From Planctomycetota bacterium (GTDB taxonomy: Bacteria > Planctomycetota > Planctomycetia > Pirellulales > Pirellulaceae): DNA of 64,000 nt. The notes beneath the pieces are model-generated. The model made no database searches, was not told where the DNA came from, and saw only the letters and a list, made by a program, of their open reading frames with translations. How positions within the stretch are numbered: the stretch's first letter is position 1; every line of letters starts with the position of its first letter. Shown in pieces: positions 9,002 to 18,742 of this stretch. The stretch spans positions 62,001-126,000 of the forward strand of contig VGZA01000003.1 in NCBI GenBank assembly GCA_016872775.1, read 5' to 3'. Position numbers and translations under genes: made by a program.

Positions 9002-9622
9002 ATGAGCCGCATCTCTAACCCGCCGCTACTCGATTCCTATTCCCATCAGTCGTACCAGAGACAGCGGCAAATGACGCTGGGCGACCTGCTGCTCGAAAAT
9101 CGAATCGTGTTCCTGCAGGGTGAAATCTACAGCGGAAATGCGATTGAGATCGTGATGAAACTGCTGTACCTGCAGAGCGAAAACCGGCGCAAGGACATCC
9201 ACTTCTACATCAACTCGCCGGGCGGGGAAGTGCAGGCGACGCTGGCGATCTACGACACGATGCAGATCTTGAGCTGCCCGGTCGCGACCTACTGTGTCGG
9301 ACAGGCTGCGAGCGGCGCCGCCGTGCTGCTCTGCGGCGGCACCAAAGGCAAACGGTATATCCTGCCCCATGCGCGCGTCATGATGCATCAGCCGTACGGC
9401 GGCGTCGGCGGGCAGATCAGCGACATCGAAATCCAGACCAACGAGATTCTGCGGAATCGCGAAGACCTCAACAAAATCATCGCTTCGCACACCGGACAAC
9501 CCCTGGATCGGATCGCCAAGGATACCGATCGTGATTTCTTCCTCGGCGCCTCCGAAGCCAAAGACTATGGGATCGTCGACAATATCCTGACCAAACCTCC
9601 GGTCGAAGCCGAGGACAAATAA
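9002..9622 (+). CDS. clpP: ATP-dependent Clp protease proteolytic subunit (first copy)
   Basis: A 206-residue serine protease subunit that forms tetradecameric barrels with Clp ATPases. The catalytic triad is intact: Ser104 in GQAASGAAVLL, His129 in ARVMMHQPYGG and Asp about 178 in DTDRDFF. The residue after the serine is Gly where most ClpPs, including the neighbour, have Met. I chose the ATG at 9002 because AGGAAAG lies just upstream and the following sequence aligns with ClpP from the start; the frame is open 83 codons further upstream without family resemblance. The second clpP follows after 39 bases, so the two are probably co-transcribed and may form a mixed complex. Confidence 0.93.
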   Translation: MSRISNPPLLDSYSHQSYQRQRQMTLGDLLLENRIVFLQGEIYSGNAIEIVMKLLYLQSENRRKDIHFYINSPGGEVQATLAIYDTMQILSCPVATYCVGQAASGAAVLLCGGTKGKRYILPHARVMMHQPYGGVGGQISDIEIQTNEILRNREDLNKIIASHTGQPLDRIAKDTDRDFFLGASEAKDYGIVDNILTKPPVEAEDK

Positions 9623-9661
9623 CCCAACCCGATCCCGAATCTACCCGGAGCCCTACGCGTC

Positions 9662-10258
9662 ATGTCGATTGTTCCCTATGTCGTCGAGAAGAGTGGCCGC
9701 GAAGAACGCGTTTACGATATTTACAGCCGGCTGCTGAAAGACCGCATCGTCTTCCTGGGAACCCAGGTCAACGACGAAGTGGCGAACTCCATCGTTGCCC
9801 AGATGCTCTTCCTGCAGTCGGACGACCCCAAGTCGGACATTCACCTTTACATTAATTCGCCCGGCGGCAGCATCAGCGCCGGCATGGCGATCTACGATAC
9901 GATGCAGTTTGTCACCTGCGATGTTTCTACCTACTGCATCGGGCAGGCGGCGAGCATGGGCGCGGTACTGTTGACGGCCGGCGCCGCCGGCAAACGGTTC
10001 GCCTTGCCGAATGCCAGGATCATGATCCACCAGCCGCTGGCTGGGATGCAAGGAACTGCGGAAGAAATCATGATCCACGCTCGTGAATTCCGCCGCGTCA
10101 AAGAGCGGATGAATCAGATTCTGATCAAACATACCGGACACCCCCTGGAAAAAATCATCCAGGATACCGACCGCGATTGCTTCATGACGGCGATGGAAGC
10201 GCTGGACTATCGCTTGATCGATCGCGTTATCGAACGGATGGAGGATCGCAAGGCTTAG
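9662..10258 (+). CDS. clpP: ATP-dependent Clp protease proteolytic subunit (second copy)
   Basis: A 198-residue ClpP with the classical triad Ser98 ([11 protein letters not shown]), His123 ([11 protein letters not shown]) and Asp172 (DTDRDCF). It is closer to the standard ClpP consensus than the first copy: it keeps SMGA and the [12 protein letters not shown] loop. Two divergent ClpPs in tandem are known in cyanobacteria, actinobacteria and planctomycetes, where they can assemble as two different heptamer rings. Neither clpX nor another Clp ATPase is in the window. A lipoprotein gene follows after 39 bases. Confidence 0.94.
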   Translation: MSIVPYVVEKSGREERVYDIYSRLLKDRIVFLGTQVNDEVANSIVAQMLFLQSDDPKSDIHLYINSPGGSISAGMAIYDTMQFVTCDVSTYCIGQAASMGAVLLTAGAAGKRFALPNARIMIHQPLAGMQGTAEEIMIHAREFRRVKERMNQILIKHTGHPLEKIIQDTDRDCFMTAMEALDYRLIDRVIERMEDRKA

Positions 10259-10297
10259 ATCGTCTGCAACGCGCCGCACACGATCAAGGAGGATCAC

Positions 10298-11464
10298 GTG
10301 CAACCGTTCCGCATTCAAGTTGTTTTCCGTCGGTCCGTGCGGACCGTCGCAGCGGTATTGTTGCTCTGCGCACCGGGCTGCCAGAACGGTCGGCAATCGG
10401 CAATCTGGTTCGAACAATCCAATGCCGAAAAACGGTACCTGGAAGATCAGCTTTACGAATGGCAGTACGAGTACGAGCGGCTGGAAGAGGAAAACCAGCA
10501 GCTTAGGGAACAACTCGACGATTGGAAACCGCGTGACGGAACCAGCGGCTCCAAAACGCGTCGCTCGAACGGATCATCCGGTCGGACCGGTTCGCGCGCA
10601 GGAACCGGGCCTAAGGTTGACGAGATGGAGCTGGAAGCTCCCGAAATCGACTTAGGTACGCCGAAGAAAAAGTCGAGCACTGCTCCTGCGCCCAGGACGA
10701 AGCCCCTCGATCGTCAGCCCGGCGACCCGGACCAGGACCCGGACCAGGACCCGGACCAGAACCAGGAGCTCGAACTTGTTCCGGCCACGCCCCGCAGTGA
10801 CAATCGCCAGGATCCTCCCGGCGGGCTCGGTTCCATCCATTACGCAGCCGAGGTTCCCGAAAACGCTGGGGACGACGAAATCGATCATATTGTGATTAAT
10901 CCTATTCTGACCAAAGGGATCGACCAGGACGGCAGGAATGGCGACGATGCGATCGCGATCGTGCTCGAACCACGCGACGCCAACGGCCAATTCCTCGCGC
11001 AGTCGGGCCCGATTTCCCTTGTGCTGCTCGATCCGCGCGCCCCCGCCGAACAGGCTCGCGTTGGGCGATGGGATTTCGATGCAGTCGAGTCCAATCGTTT
11101 CTTGAAAGACACGCGCCATGGGCGAGGAATCCACCTGACATTGCCCTTGGACGGACTCCAGCCGGAACATGCGCAACTAAGGCTGGTCGCCCGACTGCAG
11201 ACAATCGACGGACGCAAATTGGAGAAATGGCACGATTTGCGACTCAACCTGGTCGGCATGCCCACCGAAACCTGGTCGCCTCGCTCCGAACGACGACGGA
11301 CTTATGACAGCGACGAGCCGGCCGACGACGCGCCGAAGATGCATGCGGAAAACGACACTGCTGCGCCCCGGGAGCTCCCGGAACTCGATCCACCCGACCA
11401 GATGAAGACCTGGACCGCCCGCACCCCGGAACTCGGTCGACCGAACTGGAAGCCAACTCGCTGA
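10298..11464 (+). CDS. coiled-coil lipoprotein of unknown function
   Basis: A 388-residue protein starting at GTG with a strong AAGGAGG five bases upstream. The signal sequence ends in the lipobox LLLCAPGC. Residues about 45-75 form a short coiled coil (YLEDQLYEWQYEYERLEEEN). A low-complexity Pro/Asp/Ser linker follows, with a 3-fold DPDQ repeat near residues 143-154. From about residue 180 there is a more structured, beta-rich domain (HIVINPILTKGIDQDGRNGD, AIAIVLEPRDANGQFL) with the look of an extracytoplasmic immunoglobulin-like fold. The C-terminus is again disordered. It shares an operon position with clpP but has no recognised function. Confidence 0.75.
   Translation: MQPFRIQVVFRRSVRTVAAVLLLCAPGCQNGRQSAIWFEQSNAEKRYLEDQLYEWQYEYERLEEENQQLREQLDDWKPRDGTSGSKTRRSNGSSGRTGSRAGTGPKVDEMELEAPEIDLGTPKKKSSTAPAPRTKPLDRQPGDPDQDPDQDPDQNQELELVPATPRSDNRQDPPGGLGSIHYAAEVPENAGDDEIDHIVINPILTKGIDQDGRNGDDAIAIVLEPRDANGQFLAQSGPISLVLLDPRAPAEQARVGRWDFDAVESNRFLKDTRHGRGIHLTLPLDGLQPEHAQLRLVARLQTIDGRKLEKWHDLRLNLVGMPTETWSPRSERRRTYDSDEPADDAPKMHAENDTAAPRELPELDPPDQMKTWTARTPELGRPNWKPTR
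10724..10759 (+). repeat. three perfect 12-bp tandem repeats encoding DPDQ
   Basis: GACCCGGACCAG occurs three times in a row inside the lipoprotein gene, encoding Asp-Pro-Asp-Gln three times, with a degenerate continuation (AACCAG). This in-frame minisatellite can change length without breaking the frame. Confidence 0.85.
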
Positions 11465-11598
11465 AGACTCCCGAGTCGCCCGAATCCCTCTCGCCCATTG
11501 CGCACACCGCATGGTAGGATACGCCTCGGATCGCGGAAGTTTGGGCGCCGAGTCTGGCGGGAGCGGATAGTGAACGCAAGGGAATGCGGAGTTCTTCC

Positions 11599-11805
11599 AT
11601 GTCGAACGGAGAGCTGCTCTTGCTGGGTGTCGCCGTCTACGCAGCCACGATCTCCTTGGTGCGACTGCTGCTGGCGCACCGTCAAAAGGTCCTGAAGGAC
11701 TTGCGGCGGGAAGTGGCAGCAGCCCAGCGCGACAGGGATCGCAATCCAAAGGAACGCGATCAAGATTCCGCTGCAACCGCGCCCCCCGAGCGCCGGTCCG
11801 CCTAG
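11599..11805 (+). CDS. small single-pass membrane protein
   Basis: A 68-residue protein starting MSNGELLLLG, with one hydrophobic segment (about residues 4-24, ending at LVRLLLAHRQ) and a highly charged cytoplasmic tail (KDLRREVAAAQRDRDRNPKE). An in-frame ATG five codons upstream is an alternative start, but the hydrophobic segment fits better near the N-terminus. GGAATGCGGA upstream is a weak ribosome binding site. A CTCGAAAC repeat cluster begins at the base after the TAG stop. The function is unknown. Confidence 0.55.
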   Translation: MSNGELLLLGVAVYAATISLVRLLLAHRQKVLKDLRREVAAAQRDRDRNPKERDQDSAATAPPERRSA

Positions 11806-11929
11806 GTAGCTCGAAACTTGTTTCGACAGTAGCTCGAAACTTGTTTCGAAAAAATAATCACCCGAAACTTGCTTAGTAGCTCGAAACTTGTTTCGAATCG
11901 TAAAAAACTCGAAACAAGTTTCGAGCTAC
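11806..11929. repeat. CTCGAAAC..GTTTCGAG repeat cluster, locus 1
   Basis: Copies of a near-palindrome (core CTCGAAACTTGTTTCGA) start at 11806, 11829 and 11876, with a truncated one at 11861. An inverted copy lies at 11909-11929. The copies at 11876-11896 and 11909-11929 are perfect 21-nt inverted repeats around a 12-nt A-rich loop, so a long hairpin is possible. The cluster starts directly after the TAG of the small membrane protein and ends 13 bases before miaB. Confidence 0.9.
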
Positions 11930-11942
11930 CGGGGCGAGGCCC

Positions 11943-13361
11943 ATGTTGCGAAAACTCTATATCGAAACCGTCGGCTGCCAGATGAACGTGCTGGACAGCG
12001 AAATGGTCGTTGCCAGCCTGCGACAACGTGGCTACACCTTGACCGGCAGTCTGGACGACGCCGACACGATTCTGTTCAACACCTGCAGCGTCCGGGAGCA
12101 GTCGGAAAACAAGACCTACAGCGCCTTGGGTCGATTGCGGCAATGGAAACTGCGGCATCCGGAAAAAGTCATCGGTGTCATGGGCTGCATGGCTCAAAAG
12201 GACCAGAAGCTGATTTTCGAGCGAGCGCCGTACGTGGACCTTGTCGTCGGCCCCGGACAATTGCAGCAGATTCCGGAATTGATCGAGCAGGTGCGGCGCG
12301 AGGGCGGCCAGAGAATGGCGATCAGTCTCGGGAGGCGCGACGGTTCCACCGATGAGATCCGTCGCAGCCACGAGTCGTTCGACCCGCTTCGCGATCCCAG
12401 CATGCGTCCCACGCCGTTCCAGGCCTACCTGCGGATTCAGATCGGCTGCGACAAGTTCTGTACCTATTGTGTCGTGCCGATGACGCGTGGCCCGGAGCAG
12501 GGACGGCCGCCCGACGATATACTCGCCGAAGCGCGGACCTTGGCCGACCAAGGCTGCCTCGAGATCACCTTGCTGGGTCAGACCGTCAACAGCTATCGCT
12601 ATCGCGAAGCGGAACGAACCACGCGACTGTCCGACCTGCTGTACCGGTTGCACGAGATCCCGCAGATCCGGCGGCTGAAGTTCGTGACGAACTACCCCAA
12701 GGACATGACCGACGACCTGTTGCGGGCCGTTCGCGAACTCCCCAAGGTATCCAGTTATCTGCACGTTCCGGCCCAGAGCGGTTCCAATCGCATCCTGGAA
12801 CGCATGAAGCGCGGGTACACGATCGAAGACTACCGCGAAATGATGCAGCGTCTTCGCGAGGCGGTTCCCAACGCCGCGGTTTCCAGCGATTTCATCGTCG
12901 GCTTCTGCGGAGAGACCGATGCCGAATACGAATTGACCGCTGAACTGGTGAAAGAATGCCGTTTCAAGAACAGCTTCATCTTCAAATACAGCGAACGCGC
13001 GGGGACCAAGGCTGCGGAGCGGATGGAGGATGATATTCCGCACGAGGTCAAACAATGGCGTAACAACGACCTGCTGGCGATCCAGAATCGGATCAGTTTC
13101 GAGGACAACCAAAAGTTCATCGGACAAGTCGTCGAAGTGCTTGTCGAGGGCCCCAGCAAGACCGCGTCACGGCGCGAATCGGACGGCGAATTGCTGCAAC
13201 TCACCGGCCGTACCCTCTGCGACCGGATCGTCGTCTTCGACGGCATGCCGCGACTGATCGGTCAGATTCTTCCGGTCGTGATCTACGACGTCAGTCCCCA
13301 CACGATGTTCGGTGGAGTCGTGATGGAGCAGGTCGAGCCGGCCGCGCTGCTGAGCCTCTAG
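11943..13361 (+). CDS. miaB: tRNA-2-methylthio-N6-dimethylallyladenosine synthase MiaB
   Basis: A 472-residue radical-SAM methylthiotransferase that modifies A37 of tRNAs reading UNN codons. The N-terminal domain binds one 4Fe-4S cluster through Cys12, Cys48 and Cys82 (ETVGCQMN, NTCSVRE, MGCMAQ). The radical SAM cluster is held by CDKFCTYC (Cys169, 173, 176). A C-terminal TRAM domain from about residue 385 (FIGQVVEVLVEGPSK) binds tRNA. The ATG follows the repeat cluster, with GGGGCGAGG as a possible ribosome binding site. The last four bases overlap the end of the convergent zinc-ribbon gene. Confidence 0.95.
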   Translation: MLRKLYIETVGCQMNVLDSEMVVASLRQRGYTLTGSLDDADTILFNTCSVREQSENKTYSALGRLRQWKLRHPEKVIGVMGCMAQKDQKLIFERAPYVDLVVGPGQLQQIPELIEQVRREGGQRMAISLGRRDGSTDEIRRSHESFDPLRDPSMRPTPFQAYLRIQIGCDKFCTYCVVPMTRGPEQGRPPDDILAEARTLADQGCLEITLLGQTVNSYRYREAERTTRLSDLLYRLHEIPQIRRLKFVTNYPKDMTDDLLRAVRELPKVSSYLHVPAQSGSNRILERMKRGYTIEDYREMMQRLREAVPNAAVSSDFIVGFCGETDAEYELTAELVKECRFKNSFIFKYSERAGTKAAERMEDDIPHEVKQWRNNDLLAIQNRISFEDNQKFIGQVVEVLVEGPSKTASRRESDGELLQLTGRTLCDRIVVFDGMPRLIGQILPVVIYDVSPHTMFGGVVMEQVEPAALLSL

Positions 13362-13723
13362 AACTCATGGAAGCGGTGCCAAACCCATTGCATCACCAGG
13401 CCGAATCCCCAGAAGATCAACACCGTCTCGATCAGCACCAGCAGCGTGATGATGATCTTGCCGTGCAGACGAAATGCTCGGCTGCTCCAAAGGAATGGAA
13501 AGCCCAGAAACAGGGCGGCGAGAAACAGGAACGACAGCATATAGATCGGCTGATCGAGCAATCGCCGTATCTCGCCCATCGTCGATTCACGCTGCGGCGC
13601 GGAACGGTCGCTTGCCATGCCGCCGGTCTTCGCAGCGCCGCAATGCGGGCAGACAGTCGCCTCCCGAGCAATCTCCCGGAAACAACTTGGACATCGTCCC
13701 GTATCCGGTGCAAGTTGACTCAT
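13358..13723 (-). CDS. zinc-ribbon membrane protein
   Basis: A 121-residue protein. Two CxxC pairs near the N-terminus (CPSC at about 11-14 and CPHC at about 26-29) form a zinc ribbon, followed by a short linker and two hydrophobic segments (about 60-80 and 88-112). Such zinc-ribbon plus two-helix proteins are frequent in planctomycetes and are of unknown role, perhaps as redox or protein-interaction modules at the membrane. The gene is convergent with miaB and overlaps it by four bases. Confidence 0.7.
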   Translation of the reverse strand: MSQLAPDTGRCPSCFREIAREATVCPHCGAAKTGGMASDRSAPQRESTMGEIRRLLDQPIYMLSFLFLAALFLGFPFLWSSRAFRLHGKIIITLLVLIETVLIFWGFGLVMQWVWHRFHEF

Positions 13724-13980
13724 CGATTTTACACCCCCCGCACCATAGACTAACGTGCTCGCTTCCCGTTCGACAATGGCAGCCTGTCCCCGCAGCCGCT
13801 CGGTGTGGGGATAAGTGCACGGCCACCCCTCCCAATTCCGATCGATCCGTTGGCTTTTGGCGGGCGAGCCAGTACGCTATGCAGCATGCCGAGCGGTTGG
13901 CCGATCCAACCGCGGGAATTGCAACGCTTCAACGATCGGCCCTCGTACGACGGCCGATTCACTGCAGAGGGGAGTCCACG

Positions 13981-15000
13981 ATGCGCAGGCTGGAATTCAT
14001 GTTCGGTGGTCTGGTAATGGTCTTGTCGGCAATCGAGTTGACGCGCGGCGAGGACGGCTGGGTGGTTTATCCAGGCGGCGAAGGTCCAGGCAAAGGCAAG
14101 CATGTTGTGCTGATCAGCGGCGACGAAGAGTACCGATCCGAAGAGACGATGCCTCAGCTGGGAAAAATCTTGTCGCGGCAGCATGGTTTCCGATGTACCG
14201 TGCTGTTCGCAATCGACCCCAAAGACGGCACGATCAGTCCCAACGTGAACAATAACATTCCGGGACTCGAATCGCTCAAGAACGCCGACCTGATGATCAT
14301 CTTCACGCGATTCCGCGATCTGCCGGACGAGCAGATGAAACATGTGGTGGACTATATCGAATCGGGTCGCCCGGTCATCGGACTGCGAACGGCGACCCAT
14401 GCGTTCAACCTGTCGTCGGGACGGGCCTATCCGACCTATTCATGGAATCATGGCGAGAGCAAAGGCGGATTTGGCCGCGTGATCCTGGGCGAGACATGGA
14501 TCAGTCATCACGGCAACCATGGCTCGGAAGCGACGCGGGGACTGATCGCCGACGGGCAGGAGTCCCACCCGATTCTGCGGGGGATCAAGAGCGGTGAGAT
14601 CTTCGGGCCTACCGATGTCTATGGCGTGCGACTGCCATTGCCCGACGACAGTCTGCCGTTGGTGTTAGGCCAGGTTGTCGCCGGCATGAAGCCAACCGAC
14701 AAGCCGGTCGAGGGACCCAAAAACAGTCCGATGATGCCGATCGCCTGGACCAAGTCGTTTAAGACCAAGGATGGCAAGACGGGCCGCGCATTCTGCACCA
14801 CCATGGGCGCCTCGCAGGATTTTGAAAGCGCCGGACTCCGGCGGCTGCTGGTCAATGCCACCTATTGGGCCGTCGGGCTCGAAGCCAAGATCCCTTCGGC
14901 CAGTAACGTGGAAATCGTCGGACAGTTCAAGACCAGCCCTTTCAAATTCAATGGCGCCGTACTCGGCCGAAAACCGTCCGATCACAAGCTCGAACAATAG
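13981..15000 (+). CDS. secreted ThuA-like protein
   Basis: A 339-residue protein with a signal peptide (about residues 1-22, ending near ELTRGED) and a ThuA-like domain with a class I glutamine amidotransferase-like fold. Typical segments are KHVVLISGDEEYRSEETMP, DLMIIFTRFRDLPDEQMKHV and RPVIGLRTATHAF, then a late FCTTMGASQDFESAGLRRLL. No catalytic Cys nucleophile is evident, as is common in this group. ThuA-like proteins are very abundant in planctomycetes and linked to sugar catabolism, but a defined reaction is lacking. AGAGGGGAG precedes the ATG. The frame stays open upstream, but that part lacks family character. Confidence 0.85.
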   Translation: MRRLEFMFGGLVMVLSAIELTRGEDGWVVYPGGEGPGKGKHVVLISGDEEYRSEETMPQLGKILSRQHGFRCTVLFAIDPKDGTISPNVNNNIPGLESLKNADLMIIFTRFRDLPDEQMKHVVDYIESGRPVIGLRTATHAFNLSSGRAYPTYSWNHGESKGGFGRVILGETWISHHGNHGSEATRGLIADGQESHPILRGIKSGEIFGPTDVYGVRLPLPDDSLPLVLGQVVAGMKPTDKPVEGPKNSPMMPIAWTKSFKTKDGKTGRAFCTTMGASQDFESAGLRRLLVNATYWAVGLEAKIPSASNVEIVGQFKTSPFKFNGAVLGRKPSDHKLEQ

Positions 15001-15072
15001 CTCGATGCGCGTCGCGGGGGCTTCTCTGCGTCTTGGGCTACTTTGCGAGATTCAACGACGTTGCGCCAACTC

Positions 15073-18000
15073 TCAGGCTGCTTCGTCGTCGTCTTGCGCG
15101 GCGCGTTCGTTTTCTCGCGCTACCGCTTCCGCGCGGATTTCACCGTCTTCGGAGACGTCTTCGAACTGGACCGATACCCGTTTGGAAACGCCCGACTCCT
15201 GCATGGTCACGCCGTACAGCGTAGTGGCGGCGGTCATCGTTTTCTTGGAGTGCGTGACGATGACAAACTTGGTGAAGCTGAGGAAATCCCTGAGCACTTC
15301 GATGAATCTGCCGACGTTGGCTTCGTCGAACGGCGCATCGACTTCATCGAGCACGCAGAACGGACTGGGGCGGAATTTGAAGATCGCCAGCAGCAGGGCC
15401 ACGGCGGTGAGCGCCTTTTCGCCTCCGCTGAGCAGCGAATTATTGAAGGATGGTTTGCCGGGCGGCGTGGCGATGATCTCGACGCCCCCTTCGAGGACAT
15501 CGGCGGCTTCTTCGAGCACGATATCGGCGTGGCCGCCGCCGAACGCCCGGCGATAGAGGTCGTGGAAGTTGTGGCGGATCGCGTCCAGGGTTTCCAGAAA
15601 GATTCGACGGCTGTCGGCGTTGATCTTGACGATGATGCGTTCCAGAGACTCCTTTGCTTCGCGCAGGTCGTTGAACTGGCCGGACAGTGAATTGAAGCGG
15701 GATTCAAGTTCATCCAGTTCCGCGAGCGCGTCCATATTCACCGCCCCCAGCGCGTGGATTCGCTTGCGGAGCGACTGGATCTCTTCTTCGGCCTGCTCGC
15801 GCTGTTGAAGTTCCTCGCCCGTGGTGGGAGCTTCAAGCGTTGCCAGGTCGATGCCGTAGTCGTCGCGCAGCCGATCGACGAGCGCCATGCGTTCGTGCCG
15901 CACCTGTCCCGCGGCCAGTTCGCAGCGGTGCGTTTCCTCCTCGTTGGCGCGCAATTCCTTGCGTTGCGTCTGCAATTGTTCGACGAGCGACGCGCGCTGT
16001 TGCTGAATCTCGCCGCGCCGTTGGCGAAGCTGATCGATTTTTGCGGCGCATGCCTGTTGTTCCAGGTAGAGCGGCGCCGCCTCGGAACTGGCGCGGAGGA
16101 TTTCCAGTTCCGTCTGCCGCGTTCTTTCGCGACATTGGGCCAATCGCGATTCGACTTCGCGAACACCGCGGGACCGTTCCTGCCGAGCCATTTCATACTG
16201 ATCGACTTCGGCCTGGAGAATCGCGATCCCCTGCTCGCTCTTGGCCGCCTCGATTTTCGCCTGGGTCGCCAGCCTGGCGCGTTCCTGCCGATCGCGATCG
16301 ATCGCTTCCAGACGGCGATCGCCCTCGCCAATCTCGGCTTCCTGTCGCGCCAGTTCGTTTTCCAGTTCGACCAGGACCGTCGTCGCGTGTTCCAGCCGCC
16401 CGGAAAGTTCGACGGCCGCCGCCTGGGCCGCCAGATGCTCCTGTTCGGCGGACTGTCGACTGCGGCGAAGTTCCTCGACGCGCCGCTCCGCGCTTCCCAG
16501 CGCGGCGCGATGTTCGGCAATCAGTTGTTGGCGTTTCGATTGTTCTTCCTGCATCGCGCGCAGCGTCTGTTCCTGCTGATCGATGTTCGCCTGCAGGCGC
16601 TGGGCTTCGCGCTGTCCCTCAGCGACCTGGTACTCGAGCACCTCAATCCGATTGCGCAGGTCCCGCAGCTGGCTGCGGCGCGAAACGATTCCCGCTCCCG
16701 CCTCGGCCGCGGCGCGGGGGCCCGCGATCAGTGTCCCGTCCGCTTCGAGTACCTGGCCGGTTCGCGTCACCCAGCGGCAGCCGCTGCCGACCCGTTCCGC
16801 GAGTTGGGTGGCCGTCGGCAAGTCCTCGACGAACCAGGTATTTCCGAGCAGGCGGCGAATCACCCCGGCAAATTCGGCGGGTGTTTCCACCAGGCGGTCG
16901 GCGCGGCCGATCACCCCGGCATGCAGTTCCAGATCGGCTCCCCGCGCCGGCGGGTCCGATCGGCCGTGCAGCGGCACCAGTCCGATACGACCCGACGGCC
17001 GGTAGACACCGGTCGCGATCGAATCGGGCAGTCGATGTCCATCGACGATCACAAACTGCGCGTGCATTCCCAGCGCGGCGTCGACCAACGGCGCCAAATC
17101 GACGCTGGCCTCGACATAGTCGGCCACCAGCCCCCGGGCTTCGCCAAACGGTTCCCCGGGATGCGAACGGGCGGCTTCTAGCAATTCGGTGACTCCGCGA
17201 TCGATCCCTTCGTGTTTTTGTTCGAGCTCTTCCAGCACGGCGGCCCGTTCGCGCGTCCCGCTCAACCGCCCCAGCAATTCGACAATCTCCTCCTGACGGC
17301 GCAGGTGCAGCCGGCGAGAGTCGGCCAGTTCGCGCTGTGCCTGCTCCACCAGCTGGTCGGCCTCGACAATGGCGTCGCGCGTCCGGTCGCAGAGTTGACT
17401 GGCCGAGGCCCGCAACTCCTCGCAAGCCCCCGCCTCCGCATCCAACTCGGCCACTCGCGTCCGTGTCCGTTGCTGCGATTCCATGAGCAGAGCGAGCTGG
17501 GAGCGGAACGAACTGATTTCGTTGGTCAATCCGGCCGCTTCCTTCATGCGGCTGACATAGCTGGAGCGGCGGCCGTCCATCGCACCGCGCAGCGTTTCGT
17601 ATTCACGGGCGAGGCCTTGCCACTGCCGTTCCTCTTCCGCCACGCGATCGGCCAGTTCCTGGTGGCGGCCACGGGCGTCGTGCCAGGCCCGCGTCGCCGC
17701 CTGAATCCGATCGTGCAGGTTGCCGGCCCGCGAGCAGAGTTCCGTCAATTGTGACGCCAGTCGCTGATGCTCTTCGGAGTACTCGAGCACGCGTTGCCGC
17801 TGCTGGGCCATCGACGACTCCAGCAACGCCACCTGTTGTCGGCACCGCGACATCCGCGATTCGGCGGTCTGGGATTCCTCCAGCAAGCTGCTGCCTTCGG
17901 TGTCGATTTCGAGCGTCCGCGTTTCCAGCATTTCCGCATGCGTCTGCCCGGCCGCAGATTCGTCGCGCAGGCAGGCGATCTCGCGTTCCATTGCCGCGAG

Positions 18001-18726
18001 TTTCTCCGAAAACTTGCGCCAATCGGCGAAGCCCACCTGGGTGCGGAGCTGCTGCAGTCGTTCGCCGTATTCCCGATACCGGCGGGCCTTGGCCGCCTGG
18101 GCCCGCACGCTTCGCAATCGGCTTTCGACCTCCTCGACAATGTCCGATAGCCGCAGCAGATTCTGTTCGACCCGTTCCAACCGCCGCTGGGCGTCGACCT
18201 TCTTCGCCTTGAACCGGCTGATACCCGCCGCTTCCTCAAACATCGCTCGGCGGTCCTTGGCCGACGCCTGAAGCATGCGTTCGACCTTGCCCTGCTCGAT
18301 CAGGCTATAGGCGTCGCCGCCGACGCCGGTACCGCGAATCAGATCCTTGATATCCTTCAGGCGACTTGGCTGGCGATTGATCAGGTACTCACCCTCGCCG
18401 CTGCGGTAGACTCGGCGGGTAATGTGCACCTCGGGCGCGTCGATCGCCAGTCGACGATCGGCGTTCTGAAAGATGATCGTGGCCTCGGCCACGTTCATCG
18501 GCTTACGGCCCCCTTGCGTCGAACCACCTTTGAAGATCACATCGGCCATATCCTGGCCGCGAAGGCTCTTTGCGCTCTGCTCGCCCAACACCCACTTGAT
18601 CGCATCGACGACATTCGACTTGCCCGACCCGTTGGGGCCCACCACCACAGTGATCCCTTCGGGAAACTCGAAGCGCGTCTTGTCGGCGAAACTTTTGAAG
18701 CCGTATAGTTCCAGGGCTTTCAACAT
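15073..18726 (-). CDS. smc: chromosome segregation protein SMC
   Basis: A 1,217-residue SMC ATPase of the condensin type. The N-terminal head has Walker A GPNGSGKS (residues 30-37) and [13 protein letters not shown]. Long coiled coils (about 165-505 and 690-1020) flank a hinge (about 520-680, with [20 protein letters not shown]). The C-terminal head has the signature [14 protein letters not shown] and Walker [15 protein letters not shown]. It acts in chromosome compaction with ScpA/ScpB, which are not in this window. The gene begins 16 bases after the FlgI-like gene on the same strand, implying co-transcription. The acidic C-terminal tail ([10 protein letters not shown]) is unusual but unremarkable. 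Confidence 0.96.
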   Translation of the reverse strand: MLKALELYGFKSFADKTRFEFPEGITVVVGPNGSGKSNVVDAIKWVLGEQSAKSLRGQDMADVIFKGGSTQGGRKPMNVAEATIIFQNADRRLAIDAPEVHITRRVYRSGEGEYLINRQPSRLKDIKDLIRGTGVGGDAYSLIEQGKVERMLQASAKDRRAMFEEAAGISRFKAKKVDAQRRLERVEQNLLRLSDIVEEVESRLRSVRAQAAKARRYREYGERLQQLRTQVGFADWRKFSEKLAAMEREIACLRDESAAGQTHAEMLETRTLEIDTEGSSLLEESQTAESRMSRCRQQVALLESSMAQQRQRVLEYSEEHQRLASQLTELCSRAGNLHDRIQAATRAWHDARGRHQELADRVAEEERQWQGLAREYETLRGAMDGRRSSYVSRMKEAAGLTNEISSFRSQLALLMESQQRTRTRVAELDAEAGACEELRASASQLCDRTRDAIVEADQLVEQAQRELADSRRLHLRRQEEIVELLGRLSGTRERAAVLEELEQKHEGIDRGVTELLEAARSHPGEPFGEARGLVADYVEASVDLAPLVDAALGMHAQFVIVDGHRLPDSIATGVYRPSGRIGLVPLHGRSDPPARGADLELHAGVIGRADRLVETPAEFAGVIRRLLGNTWFVEDLPTATQLAERVGSGCRWVTRTGQVLEADGTLIAGPRAAAEAGAGIVSRRSQLRDLRNRIEVLEYQVAEGQREAQRLQANIDQQEQTLRAMQEEQSKRQQLIAEHRAALGSAERRVEELRRSRQSAEQEHLAAQAAAVELSGRLEHATTVLVELENELARQEAEIGEGDRRLEAIDRDRQERARLATQAKIEAAKSEQGIAILQAEVDQYEMARQERSRGVREVESRLAQCRERTRQTELEILRASSEAAPLYLEQQACAAKIDQLRQRRGEIQQQRASLVEQLQTQRKELRANEEETHRCELAAGQVRHERMALVDRLRDDYGIDLATLEAPTTGEELQQREQAEEEIQSLRKRIHALGAVNMDALAELDELESRFNSLSGQFNDLREAKESLERIIVKINADSRRIFLETLDAIRHNFHDLYRRAFGGGHADIVLEEAADVLEGGVEIIATPPGKPSFNNSLLSGGEKALTAVALLLAIFKFRPSPFCVLDEVDAPFDEANVGRFIEVLRDFLSFTKFVIVTHSKKTMTAATTLYGVTMQESGVSKRVSVQFEDVSEDGEIRAEAVARENERAAQDDDEAA

Positions 18727-18742
18727 GATCGGTGCGGGAGGG

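Noticed and set aside
11806-11929. CRISPR array at the CTCGAAAC cluster
   Set aside because: Units are near-palindromic, irregularly spaced, in both orientations and without unique spacers of constant length; no cas genes are near.
13474-13980. Upstream extension of the ThuA-like protein
   Set aside because: The region overlaps the zinc-ribbon gene on the other strand, shows no domain, and the start at 13981 has a strong ribosome binding site followed by a signal peptide.
15754-17192. Long plus-strand open frames of 450-475 codons inside smc
   Set aside because: They lie opposite the coiled-coil regions of smc, whose codon bias leaves opposing frames open; the translations are low-complexity without known domains.
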